Assembly: GCA_028714915.1 (NCBI GenBank)
Contig: JAQTLL010000005.1
Coordinates: forward strand, 1-64,000
DNA length: 64,000 bases
Direction of reading: 5' to 3'
Source: Sulfuricurvum sp.
GTDB taxonomy: Bacteria; Campylobacterota; Campylobacteria; Campylobacterales; Sulfurimonadaceae
Position 1 is the first letter of the stretch. Each line of letters begins with the position of its first letter. This document shows, one piece after another, positions 45,188 through 54,170 of this stretch. The position numbers were made by a program, and so were the translations under genes. The notes under the pieces were generated by a model. That model had not been told where the DNA came from. It saw nothing but the letters and a program-made list of their open reading frames with translations, and did no database searches.

Positions 45188-48016
45188 TTATACCTTAGAT
45201 AGATGGTTCTTAAGTTCAATCGCCAAATATTTTCCGGTAAAACTTCCTGTCTCTTCCCAATGTTTTGCAACACTTTCAGGATCTCCTTGCGCCACAAGCA
45301 ATCCGCCTCCAGAACCCCCCTCAGGTCCTAAATCAAGTATGTAATCTGCATTTTTAATCATATCAAGATTATGTTCGATAACCAATACCGAATTTCCAAG
45401 TTCAACGAAATTATGAAGCACTCTCGTGAGACGATTAACGTCATCAAAATGCAATCCGGTTGTCGGTTCATCGAGGATATAAAGGGTTCTGCCCGTATCA
45501 CGTCGACTGAGTTCTTTGGCAAGTTTAATCCGCTGTGCTTCACCCCCTGAAAGGGTAACGGCATTTTGACCCAAAGTAATATAATCCAATCCCACATCGC
45601 TTAGCGTCTGTAAAATCACTTTTATTTTTGGAATGGGGGCAAAAAATTCGAGCGCTTCACCCACACTCATATTCAAAACGTCAGAAATTGTTTTTGCTTT
45701 GTATTCCACTTGCAACGTTTGAAGATTATAACGACTGCCGTGACACGAATCACATTTGACCATAATGTCAGGCAAAAAGTGCATCTCAATCTTGATTTCA
45801 CCTTCACCCTGACACTTCTCACAACGACCGCCTTTGACGTTAAAGCTAAAGCGAGATGCTGTGTATCCGCGAATCTGAGCCTCTTTTGTTTTTGTAAAAA
45901 GATTACGGATTTCATCCATTACACCCGTATAGGTTGCAGGATTGGAGCGCGGAGTTCGCCCAATGGGGCTTTGGTCGAGATAGATGACTTTGTCAAGTTT
46001 TTCAAGCCCTTCTACTTCGACCCCTGCAACACGGTTCACTTTTCGGGCATGATTGAGAATCTCACGGCTCACGGGAAGAAGCGTTTGTAAAATCAAAGAG
46101 CTTTTACCGCTTCCGCTTACCCCCGTCACACAAACAAAATTATTAAGGGGTATAGAGACACTTAAATCGTTAATATTATTGAGTGTAACATTTTTGATAT
46201 GCATCCACTCTTTTTGCTCTCGTCGATAAAAATATTCGATTTTTTTACGTCCTGAGAGATATTGTGCCGTTAGAGTATCACTTTTTTTCATCTCTTCCAA
46301 TGTCCCCGCAAAAACAACATTTCCCCCGAATTTTCCGGCACCAGGACCAATATCGACGATGTAATCGGCATGCTCTATCGTCTCTTTATCGTGCTCAACA
46401 ACGATAACGGTATTCCCTTTTTCTTGAAGAGAGCGAAGGGTACGGATGAGCTTGAGAGTATCTCTCTCATGCAAACCAATACTGGGTTCATCGAGTACGT
46501 ACATCACCCCCGTCAACCCGCTTCCGATTTGACTGGCGATACGGATACGCTGCGCTTCTCCCCCGCTGATAGTACGGGCATCACGGCTAAGCGAGAGATA
46601 CCCAAGCCCAACATCGTAAAGGAAAAAGAGCCGTTCTCGGATTTCATTTAAAATGGAGGCCCCGATCATCGCATTTTGCTCACTCAGATTCTCGAAGGTT
46701 GTGGGATTGGTAAACCACGCGTAGGAATCTTTGAGCGGCATTGAGATAACGTCACCTATCCCCTGATCGGCAACTCGTACCGCAAGAGATTCCCGCTTTA
46801 GACGATGTGAATTACAAATATTACACGGTTTTTCAGACATATAATCAGCGAGATCTTTTTCATCTTTAAAAATATCATAAGCAATACGGACAATCCCAGG
46901 CCACGTTCGTGTGATGGGATGATCTTGCCACTTAAACTCAACATCGTCGATAGTGCCGTGCAAAATCGCCTTTTTATGATGCTCTTCAAGGGTATAAAAC
47001 GGCTCAGTAATATTGATTCCGACGGTAGAACAAAATGCTTTTAAAAAGGTAAAGTAATACCCTTTATTGAATCCGTAAACAATTTTTATAGCACCCTTTT
47101 CAATAGGAAGTTCGGAGTCAATAATCTTCTCATAATCGAGAGAATAGCGGATACCAAGCCCATCACACTCACTGCACGCACCCTTAGGAGAGTTAAAGGA
47201 AAAAGACAACGGTTCAAGGGGATCAAAACTCACTTTACAATCAAAACACGCACTGTGTTCACTGTAATGGATCAGCTTTTCGTGCAGCCCTACTTCCTCG
47301 GAATTTTGAATCTCAATCTCCACTTCACCGTAACTCTCTTTGAGCGCTTTTTCAACATCTTGCGCCACGCGGTCATGATTGTCTTCTTTGACTACCAAAC
47401 GGTCAATGACAACTTTTATGGAGTGTTTTTTTGTCTTTGAAAGCTCAATCTCTTCATCCAAACGGACCATCACCCCATCGATCATCGCACGAACATACCC
47501 TTTGTGACGTAATGATTCCAATATATCCGCAAACGACCCTTTTTTCTCCCGTACCAACGGTGCCAAAATAACAATTTTAGAGTTTTCAGGAAGCTTAAGA
47601 ACTTGATCTATAATGTCTTGTGCCGACATTTTTGTAATCTTATTTCCGCATAAATGACAATGCTGAATCCCAATACGGGCATACAGCAATCTCAAATAGT
47701 CATAAATTTCTGTAATAGTTCCTACTGTTGAGCGAGGATTTTTAGAGGTAGTTTTTTGATCAATCGCAATAGCAGGCGTCAACCCTTCAATCTTGTCTAC
47801 ATCGGGTTTGCCGACACGATCCAAAAACTGCCGTGCATATGAGGAGAGCGACTCAATATAGCGTCGTTGCCCCTCAGCATACAGGGTATCAAAGGCAAGT
47901 GTCGATTTACCGCTTCCACTGATTCCCGTACAGACAATCAGCTTATTTTTGGGAATCTCAAGAGAAATATTTTTAAGGTTGTGCTCTCTGGCACCAATAA
48001 TTTTAATTTTATCCAT
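45188..48016 (-). CDS. uvrA: Excinuclease ABC subunit A
   Basis: 942 aa from the ATG at 48016, giving MDKIKIIGAREHNLKN, the normal UvrA start; the longer frame to 48034 would overlap the permease gene. Two ABC ATPase modules with Walker A GISGSGKST and GVSGSGKSS, signatures ISGGEAQRIRIA and LSGGEAQRIKLA, and zinc-finger CxxC pairs (CHLCGNK, CFDCK, CSECDG, CEKCQGEGEI, CDSCHGSRY). Damage-recognition subunit of nucleotide excision repair. AGG 7 nt before the start. Confidence 0.97.
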   Translation of the reverse strand: MDKIKIIGAREHNLKNISLEIPKNKLIVCTGISGSGKSTLAFDTLYAEGQRRYIESLSSYARQFLDRVGKPDVDKIEGLTPAIAIDQKTTSKNPRSTVGTITEIYDYLRLLYARIGIQHCHLCGNKITKMSAQDIIDQVLKLPENSKIVILAPLVREKKGSFADILESLRHKGYVRAMIDGVMVRLDEEIELSKTKKHSIKVVIDRLVVKEDNHDRVAQDVEKALKESYGEVEIEIQNSEEVGLHEKLIHYSEHSACFDCKVSFDPLEPLSFSFNSPKGACSECDGLGIRYSLDYEKIIDSELPIEKGAIKIVYGFNKGYYFTFLKAFCSTVGINITEPFYTLEEHHKKAILHGTIDDVEFKWQDHPITRTWPGIVRIAYDIFKDEKDLADYMSEKPCNICNSHRLKRESLAVRVADQGIGDVISMPLKDSYAWFTNPTTFENLSEQNAMIGASILNEIRERLFFLYDVGLGYLSLSRDARTISGGEAQRIRIASQIGSGLTGVMYVLDEPSIGLHERDTLKLIRTLRSLQEKGNTVIVVEHDKETIEHADYIVDIGPGAGKFGGNVVFAGTLEEMKKSDTLTAQYLSGRKKIEYFYRREQKEWMHIKNVTLNNINDLSVSIPLNNFVCVTGVSGSGKSSLILQTLLPVSREILNHARKVNRVAGVEVEGLEKLDKVIYLDQSPIGRTPRSNPATYTGVMDEIRNLFTKTKEAQIRGYTASRFSFNVKGGRCEKCQGEGEIKIEMHFLPDIMVKCDSCHGSRYNLQTLQVEYKAKTISDVLNMSVGEALEFFAPIPKIKVILQTLSDVGLDYITLGQNAVTLSGGEAQRIKLAKELSRRDTGRTLYILDEPTTGLHFDDVNRLTRVLHNFVELGNSVLVIEHNLDMIKNADYILDLGPEGGSGGGLLVAQGDPESVAKHWEETGSFTGKYLAIELKNHLSKV

Positions 48017-48023
48017 AGTTAAC

Positions 48024-48761
48024 CTATCCCGCAATGAGTTTGTAAGCCGTCAGGCTGAAAATAAAAATATAAAAAACAACCAATATCTGCTTATAATGGG
48101 TAATGTGCGTTTTATGTAACAGCCAAATCCCAAGCCGAATCCCGATCAGCGATGTGAACGCCATAATAAACCCTGCATGAAGATTGACAAGACCTAGACT
48201 CACCATCGTCACAAAGGCCGAAATTGACGTAAACATGACAAAGAACAGCCCTACTGCCGAAGCCTTTTTCAGTGGGAAGCCCAGGAAACTCACCAATATC
48301 GGAGTCATCAGTATCGATCCGCCAACCCCAAGCATTCCTGAGAAAATTCCTATACCGGCACCAATCGTGATATAAAGAGGGCGGTTGACCACCTCGGTGC
48401 CTATTGGTGTCGGATTCGAAAAAGCTAATCGCCCCAGTGTAAATGCGACAATTCCCAAAAATAGCCATTCCAAAAATATTGTGTTCAGTATTTTGACCAG
48501 AATTGCCCCGATAGCAGCACCTGCAATTCCGCCAAATCCGAAATATTTTATATCTGAAATCGCATACGTTTTGTGTTTTTTGTGGAGCCACGCTGCTACA
48601 AGCGATCCGGCCACCATCTGCATAATTGAAATGCCGATTGCCTCTTTGATCCCGAATCCAAGATATAAGAGCAGCGGGACACTAACCGTCCCTCCACCTA
48701 TCCCAAAAAATCCTGAGAGCGTTCCTACAACAACACCCAAGAGTGATAATTCAATTGTCAT
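48024..48761 (-). CDS. TauE/SafE-family membrane permease
   Basis: 245 aa with 7-8 TM helices. Repeated Gly-rich motif GTLSGFFGIGGGTVSVPLLL and GIFSGMLGVGGSILMTPIL in the two halves is diagnostic of the TauE/SafE (DUF81) family, which export sulfite/organosulfur or other anions. Substrate unknown. uvrA starts 7 bp after its stop, so they are probably co-transcribed. Confidence 0.9.
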   Translation of the reverse strand: MTIELSLLGVVVGTLSGFFGIGGGTVSVPLLLYLGFGIKEAIGISIMQMVAGSLVAAWLHKKHKTYAISDIKYFGFGGIAGAAIGAILVKILNTIFLEWLFLGIVAFTLGRLAFSNPTPIGTEVVNRPLYITIGAGIGIFSGMLGVGGSILMTPILVSFLGFPLKKASAVGLFFVMFTSISAFVTMVSLGLVNLHAGFIMAFTSLIGIRLGIWLLHKTHITHYKQILVVFYIFIFSLTAYKLIAG

Positions 48762-48835
48762 ATATGCACTTTATTTTTCTAAATAGTTCGCGATTATACT
48801 CTCTTTACCTCTATTCTTTCCTTGTAAATTTACGC

Positions 48836-48841
48836 TATAAT
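48836..48841 (+). promoter_or_regulatory. -10 box of the CheX-like/fliN cluster
   Basis: TATAAT 39 bp upstream of the ATG at 48881, with T-rich sequence upstream and no -35. RBS AAGGATGAGG at 48867-48876. Confidence 0.5.
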
Positions 48842-48880
48842 CAACAATAATTTAGAGTAAATTTTAAGGATGAGGTACGC

Positions 48881-49303
48881 ATGCTGTCATTTATCATCAA
48901 AGCGGCTGAGAATTTTTGCATCCATCAAATCCGTCTACCGCATCGTATTGAACCTCAATACCCAGAAAAGAGAACACTTATTGCTTACCTTGATATAGAA
49001 GAGAGTAACGGAGAGAAACATCGAGCCTATATCGGTTGCGATGACGTTCTATTGCAATGCATTACTGAAATATTCTTGGGTGAAGAAATATCCGATAGGG
49101 AGACACTGCGCGATATGTTACTCGAAACAACCAATATGATTGTCGGAAGCGCCAAAGTACTGTATGAAGAGTATTCTAATAATCCTTTTATCATTTCAAC
49201 CCCTCATTTTCACATCAATGATCATTTTACTCTCGATACAAAAGGGTGTCATACCTTTCATGTTGCAGATGGCGAAATGGGAATTGCACTAAAGGCATTA
49301 TAA
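48881..49303 (+). CDS. CheX-like / chemophosphatase-domain protein
   Basis: 140 aa. LIAYLDIEESNGEKHRAYIG then LLETTNMIVGSAK (the E-x-x-N motif of CheX/CheC/FliY phosphatases) and a final VADGEMGIALKAL. The E and N needed for CheY-P dephosphorylation are present. It precedes fliN by 2 bp; the same pair occurs in Campylobacter (Cj0350-Cj0351, as recalled). Probably works at the flagellar switch. Confidence 0.78.
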   Translation: MLSFIIKAAENFCIHQIRLPHRIEPQYPEKRTLIAYLDIEESNGEKHRAYIGCDDVLLQCITEIFLGEEISDRETLRDMLLETTNMIVGSAKVLYEEYSNNPFIISTPHFHINDHFTLDTKGCHTFHVADGEMGIALKAL

Positions 49304-49305
49304 TT

Positions 49306-49659
49306 ATGGTTGAAACAGCCCCTTCTTTACCAGAAAATCCTACCGTAGAAAAGAAAAATGGTTTTGATTCCAAAAAAGAGCTTTCATGGATGGATTATGA
49401 TGGCTTACTTGATATGGAAGTAGAGTTTGTCTCTGATTTGGGACAAACAACCCTCTCGCTGGGAGAAATTCTTAAACTTGAAAAAGGTTCAGTTATCGAT
49501 TTGGGAAAACCGGCGGGTGAAAGTGTCGAATCATATGTAAACCATCGTATTATCGGCAAAGGTGAAGTAATGGTATATGAAAAAAATCTTGCCATTCGTA
49601 TCAACGAAGTACTTGATTCAAGTGCTGTTCTTTATTATCTATCCAAAGAGAGACTATGA
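49306..49659 (+). CDS. fliN: Flagellar motor switch protein FliN
   Basis: 117 aa from the ATG at 49306 (two bases after the previous stop), in preference to an upstream in-frame ATG inside the CheX-like gene. C-terminal SpoA domain: MEVEFVSDLGQTTLSLGEIL, LEKGSVIDLGKPAGE, GKGEVMVYEKNLAIRINEVL. Part of the C-ring that switches rotation and docks the export ATPase. Overlaps the next gene by 4 bp. Confidence 0.94.
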   Translation: MVETAPSLPENPTVEKKNGFDSKKELSWMDYDGLLDMEVEFVSDLGQTTLSLGEILKLEKGSVIDLGKPAGESVESYVNHRIIGKGEVMVYEKNLAIRINEVLDSSAVLYYLSKERL

Positions 49660-50537
49660 AAAAAATTGTTCTGCTTTTACTCTTAAGTACCGTTGTTTGG
49701 GGATCAAAAATTCTTAGTTATAATATTTATGATCGTCATGAGCGTGTTGACGTTATGCTTACTTTTGATACTCCTTATGAGGGAGTATTGCGCCAAAACC
49801 AACAAGGCAGTATAATTACTATCAAACTTGAGGAAGCGTCTATTGACTCCCCTCTCAATAAAAATATCAACTCCTCTTATCTTCAAAATATTACCATTAC
49901 ACCCATAGGTGATCAGATTCAAATTACGGCAAAAGTAAGCAATAACGTCGTTTTGCAAGCATCCAAAACATCCGATTCCTATGGACTTCGCTTACGCTTT
50001 AGCCCTTCTGCCGCTGTACCCCATATAACAGAAGAGTCAACAGAAAAATTATCTTCACTCCCTACCAAAGACGGAAGTGAATTTGAAAAAAGCTATTATG
50101 TTGTTATCGGTATTCTAGTGATCGGTATCGGTATTTTATTTTGGCTAAAACAAAATATTGCAACTCGTGCAACCGCCATTCATGCCGCTCCCAAAACACC
50201 ATGGCTTTTTAATACAATAAGCAAAAACACACCGCCAATAACACCTGCACCAATAAGCAATATCGAAAGTGGTGGAGTACAAATACGGTTTCAAAAAACA
50301 CTCGATCCTGCTCATTCCGTTGCGATGCTGGATTATGGGACACAGAGTTATTTGGTTTTATTGGGCAACAATACTATCTTACTTGATAAATTTCAAGACA
50401 ATATTCCCATCACACAAAATGAATTTGAGACTCTTTTACGCAGTAAACATCAAGAACTTGACAGTTTTTTTCAACTGGGGACGACCCAAGATGAATCCTT
50501 CGATTCCTACAAAGAAAAAGCTTCCGGAGTCTATTAA
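49656..50537 (+). CDS. FliO-like membrane protein with AMIN-like periplasmic domain
   Basis: 293 aa. Signal peptide (about 1-16), a beta-rich periplasmic region resembling AMIN (about 20-115: YNIYDRHERVDVMLTFDTPY, GLRLRFSP), a TM helix (about 147-165) and a cytoplasmic domain with a FliO-like stretch (VAMLDYGTQSYLVLLGNNTI, about 223-242). Its overlap with fliN and the equivalent place in Campylobacter suggest a role in flagellar export-gate assembly. FliO is the best guess, not proven. Confidence 0.65.
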   Translation: MKKIVLLLLLSTVVWGSKILSYNIYDRHERVDVMLTFDTPYEGVLRQNQQGSIITIKLEEASIDSPLNKNINSSYLQNITITPIGDQIQITAKVSNNVVLQASKTSDSYGLRLRFSPSAAVPHITEESTEKLSSLPTKDGSEFEKSYYVVIGILVIGIGILFWLKQNIATRATAIHAAPKTPWLFNTISKNTPPITPAPISNIESGGVQIRFQKTLDPAHSVAMLDYGTQSYLVLLGNNTILLDKFQDNIPITQNEFETLLRSKHQELDSFFQLGTTQDESFDSYKEKASGVY

Positions 50538-50683
50538 GCGTTATTCAATGCATAGCGTGAATAAATGTCATACGCCTCTTCTCCGCCTGTTGTAGCGATG
50601 ACATCACGGATAAGTTCAGCAGCTTCTTTAAAACGACCCACTTCATAATATTTCATAGCCGTAATATAGAAATCAACTACCAT
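50534..50683 (-). CDS. 49-aa TPR-like small protein
   Basis: Begins MVVDFYITAMKYYEVGRFKE and ends YALNNA; a single TPR-like helix pair. AAGG lies 8 nt before the ATG. The stop overlaps the convergent FliO-like gene's stop by 2-3 bases. Codon use and lack of a conflicting gene support it. Function unknown. Confidence 0.65.
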   Translation of the reverse strand: MVVDFYITAMKYYEVGRFKEAAELIRDVIATTGGEEAYDIYSRYALNNA

Positions 50684-50767
50684 TATTGAAGCCTTTTTTA
50701 GGAGAGATTGTAGTAAAAATGATTAATGTTAAGCTATATGAAAAGATTTACTTTCAAAATTTCGATT

Positions 50768-51757
50768 CTAGCATTCACAGCTCATATCTGAAGCTTTGAA
50801 CCCTTCGCCTATTTGCGTATGCGTTAAAAAGAACGCATCTACTACGTTACGAAATTCGGACGGATCATCAATGCGATTTACCGCATTACGCATTGCCGAT
50901 GCCCCTTCATACCCCTTGGAGTACGTATGGACATGCTTACGAAACATAATAACCCCTCGCTCCCCGTAAAAATCAATCATACCGTCCAAATGTTCCATAA
51001 TAATAGCGTGCTTAAGCATCGGATCGACACTGCTGCTGCCAGATTTAAGTTGATGAAAAATCCATGGTGCGCCCACGGCACCGCGACCAATCATCACCCC
51101 ATCGCATTTGGTATGCGCCAATACCCATTGGGCTTTTTCAAACGAGTCAATATCACCATTGGCAATCACAGGAATAGAGACAGAGGCTTTAATCTCTGCT
51201 ATTGCATCATAATCAACAGGAGCTTTAAATTTTCCCGCACGGGTTCGTCCATGAACTGCCAAAAAATCTGCTCCGCACGATTCAACCAACTTGGCAATTT
51301 CAATATGATTTTTTGTTTCAAATCCAAGACGAATTTTGACACTCAAAGTAGGTCTTGTAGAGGTTTTTTTGATGGTCTCAATAATACGGGCCATTCGAGG
51401 AAGATCATTAAGAAGGGCACTTCCTGATCCATGACACACGATTTTTGGTACCGGACAGCCACAATTTAAATCAATAATATCAATATAGTCTTGGGTATTG
51501 AGTATCTCTACCGCCCGACGGACAATATCCTCATCAGAACCTGCAATTTGTACTGAGTAAGGATCTTCATTCGGGCTTCGCTCCAGCATTTTAAGTGTTT
51601 TAGTTGAACCATGAACGAGAGCATTTGAACTCAGCATCTCACTCACAGTTAAATCAGCACCAAATTTTTTCACTACATTGCGAAAGGGAAGATCGGTATA
51701 CCCGGCAAGAGGCGCCAGGGCATAAATGGGGGTATCAAAGGAGAGTTTTGGAGTCAT
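50768..51757 (-). CDS. dus: tRNA-dihydrouridine synthase
   Basis: 329 aa FMN TIM barrel. LAPLAGYTDLPFRN, NCGCPVPKIVCHGSGSALL with the catalytic Cys, VHGRTR, and VIANGDI mark the Dus family (DusB-like). Reduces uridine in the D-loop of tRNA. End of a minus-strand gene run starting at gltB; a short gap separates it from the preceding membrane protein. Confidence 0.93.
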   Translation of the reverse strand: MTPKLSFDTPIYALAPLAGYTDLPFRNVVKKFGADLTVSEMLSSNALVHGSTKTLKMLERSPNEDPYSVQIAGSDEDIVRRAVEILNTQDYIDIIDLNCGCPVPKIVCHGSGSALLNDLPRMARIIETIKKTSTRPTLSVKIRLGFETKNHIEIAKLVESCGADFLAVHGRTRAGKFKAPVDYDAIAEIKASVSIPVIANGDIDSFEKAQWVLAHTKCDGVMIGRGAVGAPWIFHQLKSGSSSVDPMLKHAIIMEHLDGMIDFYGERGVIMFRKHVHTYSKGYEGASAMRNAVNRIDDPSEFRNVVDAFFLTHTQIGEGFKASDMSCEC

Positions 51758-51766
51758 TGCAAAAAA

Positions 51767-52783
51767 TTATTTTCGTAAAAATAGGGCAATATCGTAATGT
51801 TTGTTAGCACGTTTCAAATCACGATATGCTTTAAAAATCAGATAATCATCTTTGGATGTATTGTTGAGAATTTCATTTGCGGTATCGATCATTTGCAAAT
51901 CATACAAGGTATAAAAATACCCTTCCATCGCATCATCATTCATTTCACTAAGAGTCTCAAATAATCGAATACGTTGTTCCGGAACCATATTTTTTGACAT
52001 AGCAATGGAGAGATTAATGTAATCTTCTGACGTGAGTTTTAATGATTTAAACAAAGAAATCAACTCATCATTACTCATTTCAATACCATTTTGAACATTA
52101 TTAATACGTTGGACAAAATCACTCAGTGAGGATTGTTTAAAAAATTGCTTGTACTTCAAAACAGATCCAACCGAAGCTGTTTTAACATACAACTCATATG
52201 CTTTAGATGCCACAATATCACCATACGTATCAGCACGTGACAACACTTCATCAGCACCCAATTCTCCACGCTCTAAACGATTAAGATTATTTTCAATGGC
52301 AATAGAAGTAGAATTGGCTAAATGAAACTTTTTAATATCCACTTTTTTCTTATCTTTAACATCACGCAATAGACCCAACGCTTCATCGATTTTTTCGTTA
52401 CCCACTTCTCTAAGCGTTTCATACGGAAGGATTAATGAGTTATCCACTAATTTTCCCATGAGCTTATACGCATCACTTTTGAAAACATAATTACGCTCAC
52501 TTACACCCAACAGTCCATCACGGAGAGCATCAATCATTTTTTCATTATCACGATTTAATTTACGAAGTTTCAGATTTCCCAATAATGCATGAAATGCCAT
52601 ATGCAATACACTGACAAAATACATGAGCGCTACAGGAACAGCAACCCAAAAAGCAATAGGAAGATTAGGGAAGTGTATCCCCAATAAATCAAACGATATT
52701 GCATCATTATTGATACTGTAAGTCGCAATTCCTACTAAAAAAATAAAAATAAATGAAGCAATAGTATAACGTTTCAACTGCAT
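51767..52783 (-). CDS. Two-TM protein with helical repeat domain (LapAB-like layout)
   Basis: 338 aa. TM1 (about 8-25) and TM2 (about 42-68) enclose INNDAISFDLLGIHFPNLP, which resembles the YciS/LapA (DUF1049) pattern. The remaining ~260 residues are helical and could be a TPR-like solenoid, reminiscent of YciM/LapB. I do not recognise a named family. Between dus and a dksA-like gene. Confidence 0.6.
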   Translation of the reverse strand: MQLKRYTIASFIFIFLVGIATYSINNDAISFDLLGIHFPNLPIAFWVAVPVALMYFVSVLHMAFHALLGNLKLRKLNRDNEKMIDALRDGLLGVSERNYVFKSDAYKLMGKLVDNSLILPYETLREVGNEKIDEALGLLRDVKDKKKVDIKKFHLANSTSIAIENNLNRLERGELGADEVLSRADTYGDIVASKAYELYVKTASVGSVLKYKQFFKQSSLSDFVQRINNVQNGIEMSNDELISLFKSLKLTSEDYINLSIAMSKNMVPEQRIRLFETLSEMNDDAMEGYFYTLYDLQMIDTANEILNNTSKDDYLIFKAYRDLKRANKHYDIALFLRK

Positions 52784-52795
52784 TTGGTTCTCCCT

Positions 52796-53149
52796 TTAAA
52801 CTCTATTTTTTTCAACAATCGGACGACATACGATGCAGTAACGAGCGTGTGGCTTGACTTTGAGTCGTTGAAACCCTATGTCATCTTCACACATCTCACA
52901 AATACCGTACTGCTTTGCTTTGATTTTACCCAAAGCGGTCTCAATTTCGAGTAACTCTTGAGATTGTTGTGCACCAATAGCGCTCTCTACCATATTGTCA
53001 TTACTAATCGACGCATAATCGCCTTCATCATTGAGCTCACACTCACGCAGCTGCATCATTTCCGCTTCAACCCCGTTCAAATTTTTAATAATTTGTACCT
53101 TACGGGCAAGTAAAATTTCCTCGAAATAATGTAATTCATTCTCTCTCAT
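52796..53149 (-). CDS. DksA/TraR-family C4 zinc-finger protein
   Basis: 117 aa. N-terminal coiled coil (ELHYFEEILLARKVQIIKNL) with acidic tip (NDEGDYAS), then a C4 zinc finger CEMCEDDIGFQRLKVKP...CIVC. This is the DksA layout: it enters the RNA polymerase secondary channel to modulate rRNA and stress promoters. Slightly shorter than E. coli DksA (151). Confidence 0.9.
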   Translation of the reverse strand: MRENELHYFEEILLARKVQIIKNLNGVEAEMMQLRECELNDEGDYASISNDNMVESAIGAQQSQELLEIETALGKIKAKQYGICEMCEDDIGFQRLKVKPHARYCIVCRPIVEKNRV

Positions 53150-53157
53150 ACTGATCC

Positions 53158-53616
53158 TTATTTATGATAGGGGTGGTTGCTTAGTAAACTAAAAGCACGG
53201 TAAATCTGTTCCAGTAAAACCACTTTCGCGATTTTATGGCTCATTGTCATCTCTGACAGGCTAATGACACTATCACACTTTGCAACAAACGACTCCTCAA
53301 AGCCGTACGCCCCTCCTATGAAAAATTGTATCGCGATTTTATCACTTATTAGCTTACTAAATGCCAAAGAATCCATTTTTTTTCCATCAGGATGTAACGC
53401 TATCGAATAAGTTTTTCCTATCATTGGTTCTAGTAGCTTTGAGTAGGCACTTTTAGAGGCTTCGGGGCTGATGGTATGCGCTTTTACAATCTCTTTTGGG
53501 AAAAGCTCCACATCGTCAAGTTTTGCAAAACGAGAAATCATTTTCATCTGTTCTTGATAAAGAGGGTCGTAGAGAGAACGTTCTTTTTTAGCAATCGAAA
53601 TGAGAGAAATAGTCAT
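53158..53616 (-). CDS. rlmH: 23S rRNA pseudouridine-1915 N3-methyltransferase
   Basis: 152 aa SPOUT methyltransferase. Central [18 protein letters not shown], knot motif [33 protein letters not shown] and the C-terminal SNHPYHK are characteristic. Methylates helix 69 of 23S rRNA. Overlaps the thiE-like gene by 4 bp. Confidence 0.95.
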   Translation of the reverse strand: MTISLISIAKKERSLYDPLYQEQMKMISRFAKLDDVELFPKEIVKAHTISPEASKSAYSKLLEPMIGKTYSIALHPDGKKMDSLAFSKLISDKIAIQFFIGGAYGFEESFVAKCDSVISLSEMTMSHKIAKVVLLEQIYRAFSLLSNHPYHK

Positions 53617-54170
53617 AAAAGTCCAGACCCTATAACATGATACGTAACATATTTAAAACTATCGTCAATTTTTATCCCGCCAATAGCCCCTACGGGATGC
53701 TTGGAGTGTGAAGCCAGTTCATCAAGTCTCTCACCTAAAACTTTTGCTTCACTCTTTGTTGAAGTTGCGCGGTAGGCACCCAAACCGATATAGTGTATAT
53801 CAAGCCCATTTGCAATCTCAATTTCCAGTTTATTATGGGTAGAGAGTCCAATGATTTTATCATTTCCAATAGCTATTTTGAGTATTTTTATAGCACGAAT
53901 CGGATCACTATCAATTGCATATAAATCTTCTTGCCCGATATGGACTCCATCACAAAATGGAATAAGTTCATAATAATCGTTAATAATCAAAAATCCATCC
54001 CATAATTGACGTATGATGATTAAATCGTTTTTAATAAGGGCAATATCATCATGCTTGTTGCGGTATTGAATGATAACAGCATTGTGTTCTTTGGCTTTTT
54101 GGATGAATTCTTCCAAAGGTATATCTCGTGAACGCAAGGCATCACGATCACACAACGCATAAAGCTGCAT
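53613..54170 (-). CDS. Thiamine phosphate synthase-like protein
   Basis: 185 aa, a bit short for ThiE (about 210). [44 protein letters not shown] and [16 protein letters not shown] fit the ThiE/TenI TIM barrel. Whether it makes thiamine phosphate or is a TenI-like relative cannot be decided. Overlaps accD by one base and rlmH by four. Confidence 0.78.
   Translation of the reverse strand: MQLYALCDRDALRSRDIPLEEFIQKAKEHNAVIIQYRNKHDDIALIKNDLIIIRQLWDGFLIINDYYELIPFCDGVHIGQEDLYAIDSDPIRAIKILKIAIGNDKIIGLSTHNKLEIEIANGLDIHYIGLGAYRATSTKSEAKVLGERLDELASHSKHPVGAIGGIKIDDSFKYVTYHVIGSGLL

Noticed and set aside
48017-48034. Longer UvrA N-terminus (MRDRLT...)
   Set aside because: It overlaps the permease stop; MDKIKI is the standard UvrA start, with a ribosome site before it.
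48112-48591. 159-aa minus-strand frame inside the TauE gene
   Set aside because: Out-of-frame shadow; the 245-aa frame has clear TauE motifs and membrane helices.
53613-54170. TPP riboswitch upstream of the thiE-like gene
   Set aside because: The gene starts within one base of accD and there is no leader in which a riboswitch could fit.
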